Of a stretch of DNA of 64,000 nt, positions 9,707-17,898 are shown piece by piece. The first letter of the stretch is position 1. Every line of letters begins with the position of its first letter. The notes under the pieces are model-generated. The model made no database searches and had not been told where the DNA came from. It was given only the letters and a program-made list of their open reading frames with translations. This DNA is from Chloroflexota bacterium. Its GTDB lineage: Bacteria > Chloroflexota > Dehalococcoidia > FW602-bin16. The translations under genes and the position numbers were made by a program. The stretch covers positions 1 through 64,000 of the forward strand of contig SCTZ01000071.1 in NCBI GenBank assembly GCA_004297765.1. The letters run 5' to 3'.

Positions 9707-9940
9707 CTACTTCGAATGAGCGGACTTGAGCCTGCTACTCCACGACTTCTTCAGAGTATCCAGACCTGGGTACTTTCCAGGCTTGTATGCCCCGCCAGGA
9801 ACGAACGTTGTTGCTTTCTCACCCTCGGTATTCTTTGCAACAGGCCCCGTTTGTCGCTTAGTTGCAGGACCTCGGATAAGACGAATCTCGCTCCCTTGGA
9901 TATGTATCGTGCGTGAAGTCGACCGTCGAGTAGTACTCAT
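9707..9940 (-). CDS. Small basic protein downstream of the SIR2-like gene
   Basis: A 77-residue protein that I do not recognise. It starts MSTTRRSTSRTIHIQGSEI and is rich in Lys, Arg, Ser and Thr with few acidic residues, so it should be strongly basic. No membrane segment or signal peptide is visible. I use ATG 9940 because GAGGAA lies 7 bases upstream; the track's longer start at 9976 lacks such a site. It begins 83 bases after the SIR2-like gene on the same strand and is likely cotranscribed with it. It could be a regulator or antitoxin-like partner, but that is a guess from position alone. Confidence 0.6.
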   Translation of the reverse strand: MSTTRRSTSRTIHIQGSEIRLIRGPATKRQTGPVAKNTEGEKATTFVPGGAYKPGKYPGLDTLKKSWSSRLKSAHSK

Positions 9941-10023
9941 GGCTGGTTCCTCTTCTGTCTTGGGCACGATAGACATTCATGCTCATTCAAAGTATAGCAG
10001 ATGCTCAGCCCAGAATAAACCTC

Positions 10024-11643
10024 CTATCGAGCACGCACACGAAAGCCTGAAATCAATGTCATCCCCACTTCGGACAGCCAGGCATATAGATCATCCAATG
10101 AGCGCTCGCTGGGTTCGACTTCGACTCGCGGTCGAAGTCGAAACAGTGTCCCATTGCCTGTGGAAGTTGTTACATAGACTACTCCGAGGGGAATCCCGCC
10201 TTCGTGCCAATCAGTGATCGGAGCCGAGATTATCCCTTTCACATTCTGTGGGAGAGGCGCATTGCTCGGGTCCAATCCATAATTATACAGAGAATGGTCA
10301 GGCGTCACTCGCACAAGATCGCCGGAGACAAACACGCGTCCAGCAACGCCTGTTGGCTTGTCCGGATCACCTGAGAAAAGCGTAGCGCCCTGGCTGGCAA
10401 TGTCAGTCCCTCCACCCCGGAATGTTAATTCCAACGTGGCCGCATCCGGCTTCAGCAGGAAAACGCCTATCTCAATAACCTCGGCTGGATCGGACACGGA
10501 GAAATCATCTGCTAGGGCCCTGACAGCGTCCGCGAGAAACCAACTGGCCATCTTCTGGCGGTCTGCTCGCCAAGGGTCCACGGACTCGTAACCAAGCTCG
10601 GCCCCACGCCTCCACAGATCACCTGGTTGCCCGCCAAAGCTCTCATACCGCAATCTTACGAGGAAGGGTAGAATGCTGTCATAGTCGGGAATCTCAACTA
10701 TCTCGATTCCATGGCGTTGCCAATACCACGAGCGCGACTCGTTCACCCATGCAGCGCTCGACTTGCGTGTGGTCGCCCTTGTCCTCCATAGTTTCATGTC
10801 TTCTTCCGTAATCGATCGCATGAGTGCGAAGTGTCGAGGCTGCAGGCCGGTCTTGTCACATGGCACCGTCGCCAGAACACGACGCAGGTTGGGATCTGCC
10901 AGCGACATGCCCAGCACCAGCACCCTATGCTCATCGAAGAGGCGATAAAGCTCACGATTGGTCCAGCCGATCAGGTCCGCTGCAATCGCGTGGTAATCAT
11001 CTTCCGCGAGTACAACAGTAGCCTGTCCGGGCTTCGGGTTACCGGCAGACCGATCAGGGGGAGCCAGGAACCCATGCAGGTGCGCGACGAGAAGATCGTT
11101 GTTGACTTGACGGCGATCGGGATCTAGGGTGCGAACCGGGATACCAGCGCGACGCGCAGCCTCTTCCAACAAATCATCGTAGTTGGTCGTCCACAAGCGA
11201 CGTGGCCGCTGAGCAAACAGCGCCACCAAATGGCGATGCACGTGGTCTGGGTCCGGCGTGAAAAGGTCTTCTGACCGCCGCTGTCGACTATATAGGGCAC
11301 TATAGAGTAGTTGCCCTAGCCCTTGGAAAGCCCCGGAGTCCCCTGCCGCGTCAATCCGGCTCCGAAGGTATGAGACGGTTGCCAAGTTGCTGAACCCAAA
11401 CGCCTGATCGACCAGGCCGGCGTAATTACCTTGCGAAAGACGTCGAGCCACGTCGGACGGATCCCATTCTCGCCAGGCGAGGACCATCCGAGTGATCAAC
11501 TGGATCCAGTCAGGAAGACCGGCTCGCAGCGAGATACCAGTGCCTACCAGCGGCGCAAGTTCCGCATTCCGGACCACTCTGGCAATTCCTCTTATCTGCC
11601 CTACCAGCATGCTTGATAGGAGTGGTGCAGGATTCGCTATCAT
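10024..11643 (-). CDS. SIR2-like (NADase-type) protein with C-terminal GAF-like domain
   Basis: A 539-residue protein. Residues about 25-260 match the bacterial SIR2-like fold: a glycine loop PLVGTGISLRAGLP (31-44), TTNYDDLL (152-159, with Asn154), HLHG (188-191, with His190) and VLGMSLADPNLRRVL (243-257). In defence proteins with this fold the Asn and His are needed for NAD+ hydrolysis, so both being present suggests an active enzyme. Residues about 365-535 look like a GAF domain: FLLKP, GVAGRVFVSGDLVRV, IISAPI and LGVVYVTTST are in the usual order. A ligand-gated NADase is my inference. The gene lies third in a four-gene minus-strand run. Its base composition looks lower in GC than the genes around it, which hints at transfer. 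Confidence 0.8.
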   Translation of the reverse strand: MIANPAPLLSSMLVGQIRGIARVVRNAELAPLVGTGISLRAGLPDWIQLITRMVLAWREWDPSDVARRLSQGNYAGLVDQAFGFSNLATVSYLRSRIDAAGDSGAFQGLGQLLYSALYSRQRRSEDLFTPDPDHVHRHLVALFAQRPRRLWTTNYDDLLEEAARRAGIPVRTLDPDRRQVNNDLLVAHLHGFLAPPDRSAGNPKPGQATVVLAEDDYHAIAADLIGWTNRELYRLFDEHRVLVLGMSLADPNLRRVLATVPCDKTGLQPRHFALMRSITEEDMKLWRTRATTRKSSAAWVNESRSWYWQRHGIEIVEIPDYDSILPFLVRLRYESFGGQPGDLWRRGAELGYESVDPWRADRQKMASWFLADAVRALADDFSVSDPAEVIEIGVFLLKPDAATLELTFRGGGTDIASQGATLFSGDPDKPTGVAGRVFVSGDLVRVTPDHSLYNYGLDPSNAPLPQNVKGIISAPITDWHEGGIPLGVVYVTTSTGNGTLFRLRPRVEVEPSERSLDDLYAWLSEVGMTLISGFRVRAR

Positions 11644-11686
11644 CCAGATTAGCCTTCTGCCGAAACGTTATTCTGCGGTTAGCTCC

Positions 11687-12445
11687 CTAGTCGTCGTCAA
11701 CACGACAAGTGTGGACGTGTGGACTCACCATTTCATCGGGGAATCGTATGGCATCCGGATACTCGGCCAGAGCTCGGTCCAGCCCGGCGAGATCGATGCT
11801 GGCAAGGCGAATAAGGACCGGCCTTCTCCCGATGTCCTCCAGCGCGTGCGCGTCTGAGCCCTGCACGCACGCGTACGGCTTGGGATACCCATGCACCTTC
11901 CCGGCGTTCCAGGCCGCCTTACGCAGGGGATTCGTGATCTCCAGCGCGGATAAGTGCTCGCTGGCATGGATCGCGCGCTTCCTGCGAAAGTCATAGGTTG
12001 ACTCCAGAAAGCCACGCGGCGATCGCTCGATGTGCGCAGCGATGGCAAGTCCTCCATGCCTCCGGATCGCCGCCAGCGCCTCGACCGTTCCAAGCCTGGT
12101 CTCCACGAACGCTTCCCCTTCGTTGGAGGGCGAGAGCCCAACCTCATTCAGCAGAAGCCGTATCTCCGCCGAGGGCGTCCCCCGATCGAACAGCGCCAGG
12201 ATGTGACCGCCCGGGGTCGTAATCTCCACCCCAGGAAGCACGACAAGCCCAGTCTGCTCTGCCGCTTGCCGCACACCATCGACCGCCCCCACGCCGTTGT
12301 GATCTGTTATCGCGATCAAATCGAGGCCCGCCTCCAGGGCCGCGTCCACGATCTCTGTCGCTTTCACGTGCCGCGCAGCGGGCTCGTAGCAGTTCGAGAG
12401 AGGTGTATGCACATGGAGATCGCACTTGCTATATCCGTCTAACAT
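11687..12445 (-). CDS. PHP-domain phosphoesterase
   Basis: A 252-residue PHP (polymerase and histidinol phosphatase) family protein. Metal-binding motifs are visible in order: DLHVHTPLS near the N-terminus, AITDHNGVGAV, PGVEITT, AIAAHIE and GSDAH near the C-terminus. Stand-alone PHP proteins of the TrpH type hydrolyse nucleoside 3',5'-bisphosphates or trim RNA 5' ends; the exact substrate here is open. I prefer ATG 12445, with GAGGCGAGACG upstream; a GTG at 12472 would give a GTGA overlap with the stop of the preceding LigD-type gene. The SIR2-like gene begins 43 bases downstream. Whether it serves the SIR2-like system or ordinary nucleotide turnover cannot be told from sequence. Confidence 0.85.
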   Translation of the reverse strand: MLDGYSKCDLHVHTPLSNCYEPAARHVKATEIVDAALEAGLDLIAITDHNGVGAVDGVRQAAEQTGLVVLPGVEITTPGGHILALFDRGTPSAEIRLLLNEVGLSPSNEGEAFVETRLGTVEALAAIRRHGGLAIAAHIERSPRGFLESTYDFRRKRAIHASEHLSALEITNPLRKAAWNAGKVHGYPKPYACVQGSDAHALEDIGRRPVLIRLASIDLAGLDRALAEYPDAIRFPDEMVSPHVHTCRVDDD

Positions 12446-12468
12446 CGTCTCGCCTCGGTCGCGCCCGA

Positions 12469-12930
12469 TCACTCCTGTCGGGCGGTCTTCTTCGGGCTCC
12501 GCTTCATCAGGAGCCAGTTCTTGCCCGGGCCGGTCCGGATCAGCGCGTATGAGCCAACGAGCTTCTGACCGTGCAGCTCAAAGGACAGACGATCCTCCCT
12601 GCGCTCCTCGAGAGTGAACCGGCCGGCGTCCCATATCTCGACCGTGCCCCCCCCGTACTGGTCAGCCGGGATCGTGCCCGCGAAATCGATGTACTCGACC
12701 GGATGGTCCTCTACCTGTACGGCAAGTCGCTTCACCCCTGGCTCGAGCGGAGGACCCTTCGGCACAGCCCAGCTCTTCAACACGCCGTCCATCTCCAGCC
12801 GAAAGTCCCAGTGGAGATGGCTGGCATGGTGTTCCTGGACCACAAAGCGGTCTCCACATGTCTCGCCAGGCCGGCCCGCCGGCTCAGGCGTCGCACCGAA
12901 ATCTCGTTTCCGCTTGTATTCCTCCAGCAT
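12469..12930 (-). CDS. Stand-alone LigD-type 3'-phosphoesterase
   Basis: A 153-residue protein equal to the phosphoesterase (PE) domain of DNA ligase D. It shows [20 protein letters not shown], which supplies metal and catalytic histidines, then [10 protein letters not shown] and [15 protein letters not shown]. The PE domain resects 3'-ribonucleotides or 3'-phosphates at broken DNA ends during non-homologous end joining. No ligase or polymerase domain is attached, and no Ku gene lies in the window. ATG 12930 has GGAGGT 6 bases upstream; the longer ORF in the track (to 13074) runs back through the promoter. It is the first gene of the run that leads into PHP, SIR2-GAF and the small basic protein. 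Confidence 0.88.
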   Translation of the reverse strand: MLEEYKRKRDFGATPEPAGRPGETCGDRFVVQEHHASHLHWDFRLEMDGVLKSWAVPKGPPLEPGVKRLAVQVEDHPVEYIDFAGTIPADQYGGGTVEIWDAGRFTLEERREDRLSFELHGQKLVGSYALIRTGPGKNWLLMKRSPKKTARQE

Positions 12931-12965
12931 GCGCTTACCTCCGACCGTCACGTCGCGTCTCCATG

Positions 12966-12995
12966 ATAATAGACGTATCCACATGCGCTGGTCAA
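12966..12995 (-). promoter_or_regulatory. Promoter of the LigD-PE / PHP / SIR2 run
   Basis: TTGACC and TATTAT on the minus strand are separated by 18 bases. The leader to ATG 12930 would be about 29 bases. It is divergent from the promoter at 13007-13035. Confidence 0.7.
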
Positions 12996-13006
12996 ATCGG
13001 TCTGCG

Positions 13007-13035
13007 TTGCTCGCCGACCGCAAGTATGGTATCAT
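13007..13035 (+). promoter_or_regulatory. Promoter of the glycan epimerase operon
   Basis: TTGCTC and TATCAT are spaced by 17 bases and lie about 63 bases before the first epimerase ATG. Confidence 0.55.
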
Positions 13036-13098
13036 TACCCGCCGGTGCCTTGGCGGAACCGGCCGCCCTGGCATGGCGAGAACGCAACGGAGAGCTCG

Positions 13099-14028
13099 AT
13101 GAGGATTCTAGTGACAGGCGGCGCAGGTTTCATTGCCTCGGCGATAGCCAGGGCGTATCTGGATCTGGGGCACGAGGTGACCATTCTCGACGATCTCTCG
13201 CATGGTAAACGCGAGCGAGTCCCCGCGGGCGCCCGCTTCCTGCACATGGAACTGCTGGATCCTGAGCTAGAGCAGGTCTTTGCCGAGAGCGCTTTCGACC
13301 TGGTGAACCATCACGCCGCCCACGTCAGCGTCCGAGAATCCGTGCTCGATCCCGAGCAGGATGCCCGCGTCAATGTCCTGGGCTCCCTCAACATCTTTCG
13401 ATTGGCGGCCGCCCACCGGGTCCCTCGCGTCATCTACGCGGCCTCCGTGGCCGGCTATGGGGAACCCCAGGAGCTGCCCGTCACCACGGAGCATCCGCTG
13501 CGTCCCATGTCGCCCTACGGCATCTCCAAGGCCGCGGCCGAGCAGTACGGTTTCTTCTACGCCCAGACCGCGGGGCTGCGTTTCATCGCGCTGCGCTACG
13601 CTAACGTCTACGGTCCCAACGCCGAGGTGGAGGGCGAGGCCGGGGTGGTGACCATCTTCGTCAACAAGCTCTCCCAGGGGCAGGCGCCCACCATCTTTGG
13701 GGATGGCGAGCAGACCCGAGACTTCGTCAACGTCCAGGACGTGGTGCGGGCCAACGTTCTGGCCCTGGAGTATCAGGGCAGCGAGTGCTTCAACATCTCG
13801 ACTTGCACCGAGATCACGGTCAACCAGCTCTTCGCGCTGATGAAAGAGCTGTCCGGCTTCCCCGATGAGGCTCTCTATGCGCCCGAGCTGCCGGGAGAGA
13901 TTCGTCGCATCTACCTGGACAATAGCAAAGCCAAACGCCTTCTCGGATGGCATCCTACAGTCGCGCTGCGAGAGGGACTCGCCCAGGTGGTCCAATTGGC
14001 TCCCAAGCCAATCCAATCGTCCCATTAG
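13099..14028 (+). CDS. NAD-dependent sugar-nucleotide epimerase/dehydratase (GalE-like)
   Basis: A 309-residue extended short-chain dehydrogenase. The N-terminal Rossmann loop is [11 protein letters not shown], and the catalytic YxxxK is YGISK within [23 protein letters not shown] and [11 protein letters not shown] are typical of UDP-glucose 4-epimerase-type enzymes acting on nucleotide sugars in the cytosol. I start at ATG 13099, with GGAGAG just upstream, because the track's extension to 13045 has no SDR content. It heads an operon of tightly packed glycan genes. The exact sugar substrate (UDP-Glc/Gal or a uronate) cannot be read from the sequence. Confidence 0.88.
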   Translation: MRILVTGGAGFIASAIARAYLDLGHEVTILDDLSHGKRERVPAGARFLHMELLDPELEQVFAESAFDLVNHHAAHVSVRESVLDPEQDARVNVLGSLNIFRLAAAHRVPRVIYAASVAGYGEPQELPVTTEHPLRPMSPYGISKAAAEQYGFFYAQTAGLRFIALRYANVYGPNAEVEGEAGVVTIFVNKLSQGQAPTIFGDGEQTRDFVNVQDVVRANVLALEYQGSECFNISTCTEITVNQLFALMKELSGFPDEALYAPELPGEIRRIYLDNSKAKRLLGWHPTVALREGLAQVVQLAPKPIQSSH

Positions 14029-14041
14029 CGTGAGGTGATGC

Positions 14042-14998
14042 GTGGCCGTTCTGGTCACAGGCGTTGGCTACATAGGCTCTCGCCTGGTCGTGGATCTACT
14101 TGAGCACGGACAAGAAGTCGTTGCCATCGATAATCATTTCTCGACCGACGCGATCGCCCTCGAACGTCTCAAGCAGCGCGCAGGGTTTCATTTCGTCCAT
14201 GGCGATGTCGGCGACCGACAGGTGATCCAGAAGGCCCTGGGATTGCGCCCCATCGAGGCTGTCTTCAGCCTGGCCGCCCAGTCCAGCGGCCACCCCCAGG
14301 CGGCGGATCCGCGCTATACCGAGACCACCAATCTTCTAGCACCGCGACTGCTCTTGGATGCGATGCTGGCTTATGGCATAGAGACGATCGTCTTCGCCAG
14401 CTCCCTCAGGGTCTACGGTAACGCGCTTCCCAGCACGGTGAACGCCGAGACCCCATATGGGCGCTTCTCCGATCTCTCGCATCTGAGCAAGTGTTATGTC
14501 GAGAAGCTCCTGGAGATGTACGCGACGTTGCACGGTCTGCGCTGCCTGTCTCTGCGCCTCGGCGTTGTCCACGGAGTTGCCCCCATCATGAAGACCGACT
14601 ATCGGTTCATGACAGCGCCCAACAAGTTTTGCCTGCAACTGGTGCGCGGGGAGCCCATTCAGATCTACGCGGCGGGACACGCCACCACCGGCTATATTCA
14701 CGTTGCCGACGCTTCGGCCGCCATGATGGCGGTCGCGCGGCAATCGGACCTCACAGGATACGCGATTCTGGACGTCTTCACGGAGGTGACGTCGGCACAC
14801 GCCGTCGCCGCTCAGGTAGCGTGGATCGGCCGCGCTCGTGGGCTGCGCGCCGAGGTCATGGTGGAGGGCGCCTTCCCGGCTGAGGAACCATCGCCCCCCG
14901 CGCGTCCTGCCCTTGCCGGTCAGCAGTTGGAAGAGAGAAACCTGATGCGGCACAGCCTGTCAGAGGTTATGAGCTACTATCAATGCGCATCCTCATAA
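14042..14998 (+). CDS. SDR-family sugar-nucleotide protein lacking the catalytic Tyr (SQD1-like)
   Basis: A 318-residue Rossmann protein starting at GTG 14042, 13 bases after the previous stop. The cofactor loop is GVGYIGSRL. The downstream region (GVVHGV, TAPNKFCLQLVRGEPIQIY, TTGYIHVADASAAM) resembles sulfoquinovose-synthase-type (SQD1) and related sugar-modifying SDRs. At the place where SQD1-type enzymes have YHLSK this protein has SHLSKCYVEK, so the Lys is present but the catalytic Tyr is Ser. It may therefore be an altered catalyst or a non-catalytic partner of the neighbouring epimerases; I cannot decide which. It overlaps the next gene by 16 bases. Confidence 0.75.
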   Translation: MAVLVTGVGYIGSRLVVDLLEHGQEVVAIDNHFSTDAIALERLKQRAGFHFVHGDVGDRQVIQKALGLRPIEAVFSLAAQSSGHPQAADPRYTETTNLLAPRLLLDAMLAYGIETIVFASSLRVYGNALPSTVNAETPYGRFSDLSHLSKCYVEKLLEMYATLHGLRCLSLRLGVVHGVAPIMKTDYRFMTAPNKFCLQLVRGEPIQIYAAGHATTGYIHVADASAAMMAVARQSDLTGYAILDVFTEVTSAHAVAAQVAWIGRARGLRAEVMVEGAFPAEEPSPPARPALAGQQLEERNLMRHSLSEVMSYYQCASS

Positions 14999-15915
14999 CG
15001 GGCAGTACCGGGCTCATCGGAAGCCATCTTGCGCCGCGTCTGGTGCGAGAAGGTTATTATGTCATCGGACTCACCAGCAACACCACCGATCGGCAGGTCT
15101 CGGAACACCGCGTCTGCGATGTGGCTAGCCCGGAGGCGGTGGAGGCAGCCAGCGGGGCTGACCTGCTCATTCACCTGGGTGGGCTCGCCGACGCTTCGTC
15201 CTCCCGAGCGAATCCGGTTCTATACAACCGGATCAACGCCCTGGGTACCCTGCACATGCTGGAAGCGGCCCGCCGTTCGAAGAGCGCGTTCGTGCTGGCT
15301 TCGACCCAGCGCATCTTTCGCCCCCAAGCTCAGCCGATCGATGAGGACACACATCCCGCCCCCGTGGATCCGTACGGCTACTCCAAGCTCGTAGCTGAGC
15401 AATGGGTGCGCATGTACCGGTCCGAGTACGGCGTGCCAACCATGATCCTGCGCTTCTTCTCCGTCTACGGACCCGGGCAGGAGGTGGCGCCGGGGGCAAC
15501 CAGCGGTGTGGTGACAATCTTTCTGCGGGCAGCCCTGGCGCAGCGCGACCTGTTTATCAACAACCATATGTGTCGCGACTTCACCTATGCCGGCGACGTG
15601 GCGGACGGGATCCGCGCGGCCATCTGCCAGCCGGCCGCGTGGGGAAAGACGTATCACATCGCGACCGGGGTGGCCACCCACCTGCGGGACCTGGCGCTGA
15701 CTATCAAGGAGATCACCCAATCCCGCTCCCGCATCGTGGTCGCGGGCGAAGATGGTGAGGGCGAGAACTACGTGGCCGATATCTCCCGAGCACGCGATGA
15801 GCTCGGGTATCGGGCCGGCATGCCGCTGGCCGATGGAGTGCGACTCTATGCGCAATGGCTCCGGGAACATGGCGCGGGTGCTGCTGAAGGCGCGCCCGAC
15901 CAAACCCCAGCTTGA
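14983..15915 (+). CDS. NAD-dependent epimerase/dehydratase
   Basis: A 310-residue extended SDR. It begins MRILITGSTGLIGSHLAPRL with the Rossmann glycine loop, and has the active-site Tyr and Lys in DPYGYSKLVAEQW (YGYSK). RFFSVYGPGQ and CRDFTYAGDVADGIRAA are family-typical. It probably modifies a nucleotide sugar for the surface glycan made by this locus. The ATG at 14983 lies inside the end of the previous gene, and its own 3' end overlaps the next gene by 47 bases, so the four genes are translationally linked. The substrate is unknown. Confidence 0.87.
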   Translation: MRILITGSTGLIGSHLAPRLVREGYYVIGLTSNTTDRQVSEHRVCDVASPEAVEAASGADLLIHLGGLADASSSRANPVLYNRINALGTLHMLEAARRSKSAFVLASTQRIFRPQAQPIDEDTHPAPVDPYGYSKLVAEQWVRMYRSEYGVPTMILRFFSVYGPGQEVAPGATSGVVTIFLRAALAQRDLFINNHMCRDFTYAGDVADGIRAAICQPAAWGKTYHIATGVATHLRDLALTIKEITQSRSRIVVAGEDGEGENYVADISRARDELGYRAGMPLADGVRLYAQWLREHGAGAAEGAPDQTPA

Positions 15916-16786
15916 TGATCGTCTAACCCAAGGGCCCATCGAGGGGCTTGAGTTATATCTGGACGCGATAGACATCTCTGGTCCCGATTGGTGCGAGAAT
16001 CTCGTCTCATTGGTGCGGAGCTACTCGGTGCCCAGCGAGTTCGCCTGGGTCGTCGAGGGTCCCCTGCGCTCGCTGGACGATAACTTCTTCAACATCGCGC
16101 GCAACGCTCAGGCGGATCGAGAGGTCATCCGCCGCGTCTGTCGGATCGGCCAATTGCTCGGCGCCAAAGCGGCGGTGATTCACTGCATCGCACCGGTGCG
16201 AGATCCGGCCCTGGTGGACGGACCGGCGCGAGCCGAAGCCTTGAGCCAGGCTGTGGAGTTCCTCCGGTACTACGCCACGGTGTGTCGGGACAGCGGATTG
16301 GTCCCAACCGTCGAGAATATCCCGCCCATCGCCCGCATGCGGGAGTCCACCACCATGCACTCCAGTATCGGCATGGAGCCTACCGATCTGATATACTTCG
16401 CGGACAATGTGGACGGTCTCCGCCTGACGCTCGACGTGTCCCACGCGCAGTTGTACATCAACGCGGCCCGGGGCGACTCTGACCAGCCGAGCGACCTCCA
16501 GCCACTGTTCAGCGTGCTGCGAGCTCGGCGTGTCGCCTCCAACCTGGACGAGTTCATCGACCTGGTGGCGGATCGGGTCTTCGAGGTTCATGTCTCGAAC
16601 GCAACCGGCGTGTGGGGTGAAGGTCTCCCATACGAGCGGGGTGAGCTGAATCTGGATGCCATCATGGCCCGTCTGCTGCCGCTGGTCCACTACATTGTCA
16701 CCGAAACGATCGAGCCAAACGCTGACCAGGCGACCCTTATGCGGCAGGCGAGAGAGCGCATTTTGGCCGTTCGCAGCAGACTCTAG
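15869..16786 (+). CDS. Sugar phosphate isomerase/epimerase-like TIM-barrel protein
   Basis: A 305-residue protein of the xylose isomerase-like TIM barrel/AP endonuclease 2 type. Typical strands and metal-site stretches are AAVIHCIAPV, LVPTVENIPP, LRLTLDVSHAQLY, VFEVHVSNATG and VTETIEPNAD; the Glu, Asp-His and Glu residues are placed as expected for divalent-metal ligands. The ATG at 15869 begins MARVLLKARPTKPQ; the longer track ORF from 15752 is only the overlap with the upstream epimerase. Its place among SDR epimerases suggests a step on the same nucleotide sugar or a free sugar intermediate. The precise reaction is unknown. Confidence 0.75.
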   Translation: MARVLLKARPTKPQLDDRLTQGPIEGLELYLDAIDISGPDWCENLVSLVRSYSVPSEFAWVVEGPLRSLDDNFFNIARNAQADREVIRRVCRIGQLLGAKAAVIHCIAPVRDPALVDGPARAEALSQAVEFLRYYATVCRDSGLVPTVENIPPIARMRESTTMHSSIGMEPTDLIYFADNVDGLRLTLDVSHAQLYINAARGDSDQPSDLQPLFSVLRARRVASNLDEFIDLVADRVFEVHVSNATGVWGEGLPYERGELNLDAIMARLLPLVHYIVTETIEPNADQATLMRQARERILAVRSRL

Positions 16787-16797
16787 AGGAGAAACGG

Positions 16798-17898
16798 ATG
16801 CAGGACCACTCGCGACGATTGCCCGTGGCCCCCGAGCAGATCGACCTTCGGGAACTGGTCGGACGTGCGCCACTGGCTTTCGATATATCGTACCTCAAGA
16901 AGCACCTGACCGGGCGGAGGATTCTCGTCACGGGGGCAGGCGGGTCGATCGGAGAGAACCTCTCGGAGATGCTCCTCTCGTTCGAGCCCAGCTCGCTGAT
17001 CCTGGTCGATCACCACGAGCTATCGCTGTTCCAACTGGTGCGCAGACTGTCCAGTCGGTCCTGCCCTACCTCTGTGGAGGCCCTTCTGGCCGACGTCCGC
17101 GATCGTGGCAAGCTCGCGCGCATGTTCCAAGAGCATCACCCTGAGGTCGTCTTCCACCTGGCGGCCTACAAGCACGTGCACATCGGCGAGGCCAACTCTG
17201 ACGAGGTCTTCACCGCCAACGTGCTCGGCACTGTGAACATGGTCGAGGAATCCGTCCGCGCGGGCGTCCAGCGCTTCGTCTACGTTTCGACCGACAAGGC
17301 CGTCGATCCGGTCAGCGTCTACGGGGGAACAAAGCGGATCGTCGAGCTGCTGGTGGCCGCCATTAAGCAGGAGAGAACGGCCACAACCTTCTCCATCGTG
17401 CGATTGGTCAACACGGTCGGAGCCTCTGGTGGTGTAATCCGGGTCTTCGCCGAGCAGATCGGTCAGAGACAGCCCATCACCGTGACCCATCCGGAGATGA
17501 CACGCTACTGGATCAGCATGGACGAGGCGATCAAGTTCTTGTCCCTGGCGGCCTGCGTGGACGAGGTGCCTGGTTTGCTGGTTCTGAACATGGGTGAGCC
17601 AGTTCGTCTGATGGATGTGGCCGACAAGATGTGGGAACTGGTGGGGGATCCGGAACACCCTTTGAAGATCACCTACGTCGGGTTGCGACCGGGAGAGAGG
17701 CTGCACGAGCGTGTTGCAGGCGACACGGAGACGGTGACCGCCACGCCACACCCGGGCGTCCTCGAGGTGCGCGGCAGCGCGCTGGCCCCGATCGGGCTAT
17801 CGGATCTGCTGGCGCGCATCGCGGAGATAAGCGAGCAGGCCTCCCGCGGCGATCTGACTGAGCTGCGGCGGCGAATCGCGGCACTGGCGGCGCTATGA
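16798..17898 (+). CDS. CapD/FlaA1-like nucleotide-sugar 4,6-dehydratase
   Basis: A 366-residue protein of the polysaccharide biosynthesis family (PF02719). It carries TGAGGSIGENLSE (cofactor loop), FHLAAYKHVHIGE, and the family signature VSTDKAVDPVSVYGGTKR, where YGGTK is the Tyr/Lys pair. LRPGERLHERV near residue 300 is also typical. Enzymes of this group convert UDP-GlcNAc to 4-keto-6-deoxy sugars for capsule or glycoprotein glycans. It is a short form without the N-terminal membrane domain of full CapD. ATG 16798 follows GAGGAG. It overlaps the next gene by 4 bases (ATGA). Confidence 0.88.
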   Translation: MQDHSRRLPVAPEQIDLRELVGRAPLAFDISYLKKHLTGRRILVTGAGGSIGENLSEMLLSFEPSSLILVDHHELSLFQLVRRLSSRSCPTSVEALLADVRDRGKLARMFQEHHPEVVFHLAAYKHVHIGEANSDEVFTANVLGTVNMVEESVRAGVQRFVYVSTDKAVDPVSVYGGTKRIVELLVAAIKQERTATTFSIVRLVNTVGASGGVIRVFAEQIGQRQPITVTHPEMTRYWISMDEAIKFLSLAACVDEVPGLLVLNMGEPVRLMDVADKMWELVGDPEHPLKITYVGLRPGERLHERVAGDTETVTATPHPGVLEVRGSALAPIGLSDLLARIAEISEQASRGDLTELRRRIAALAAL

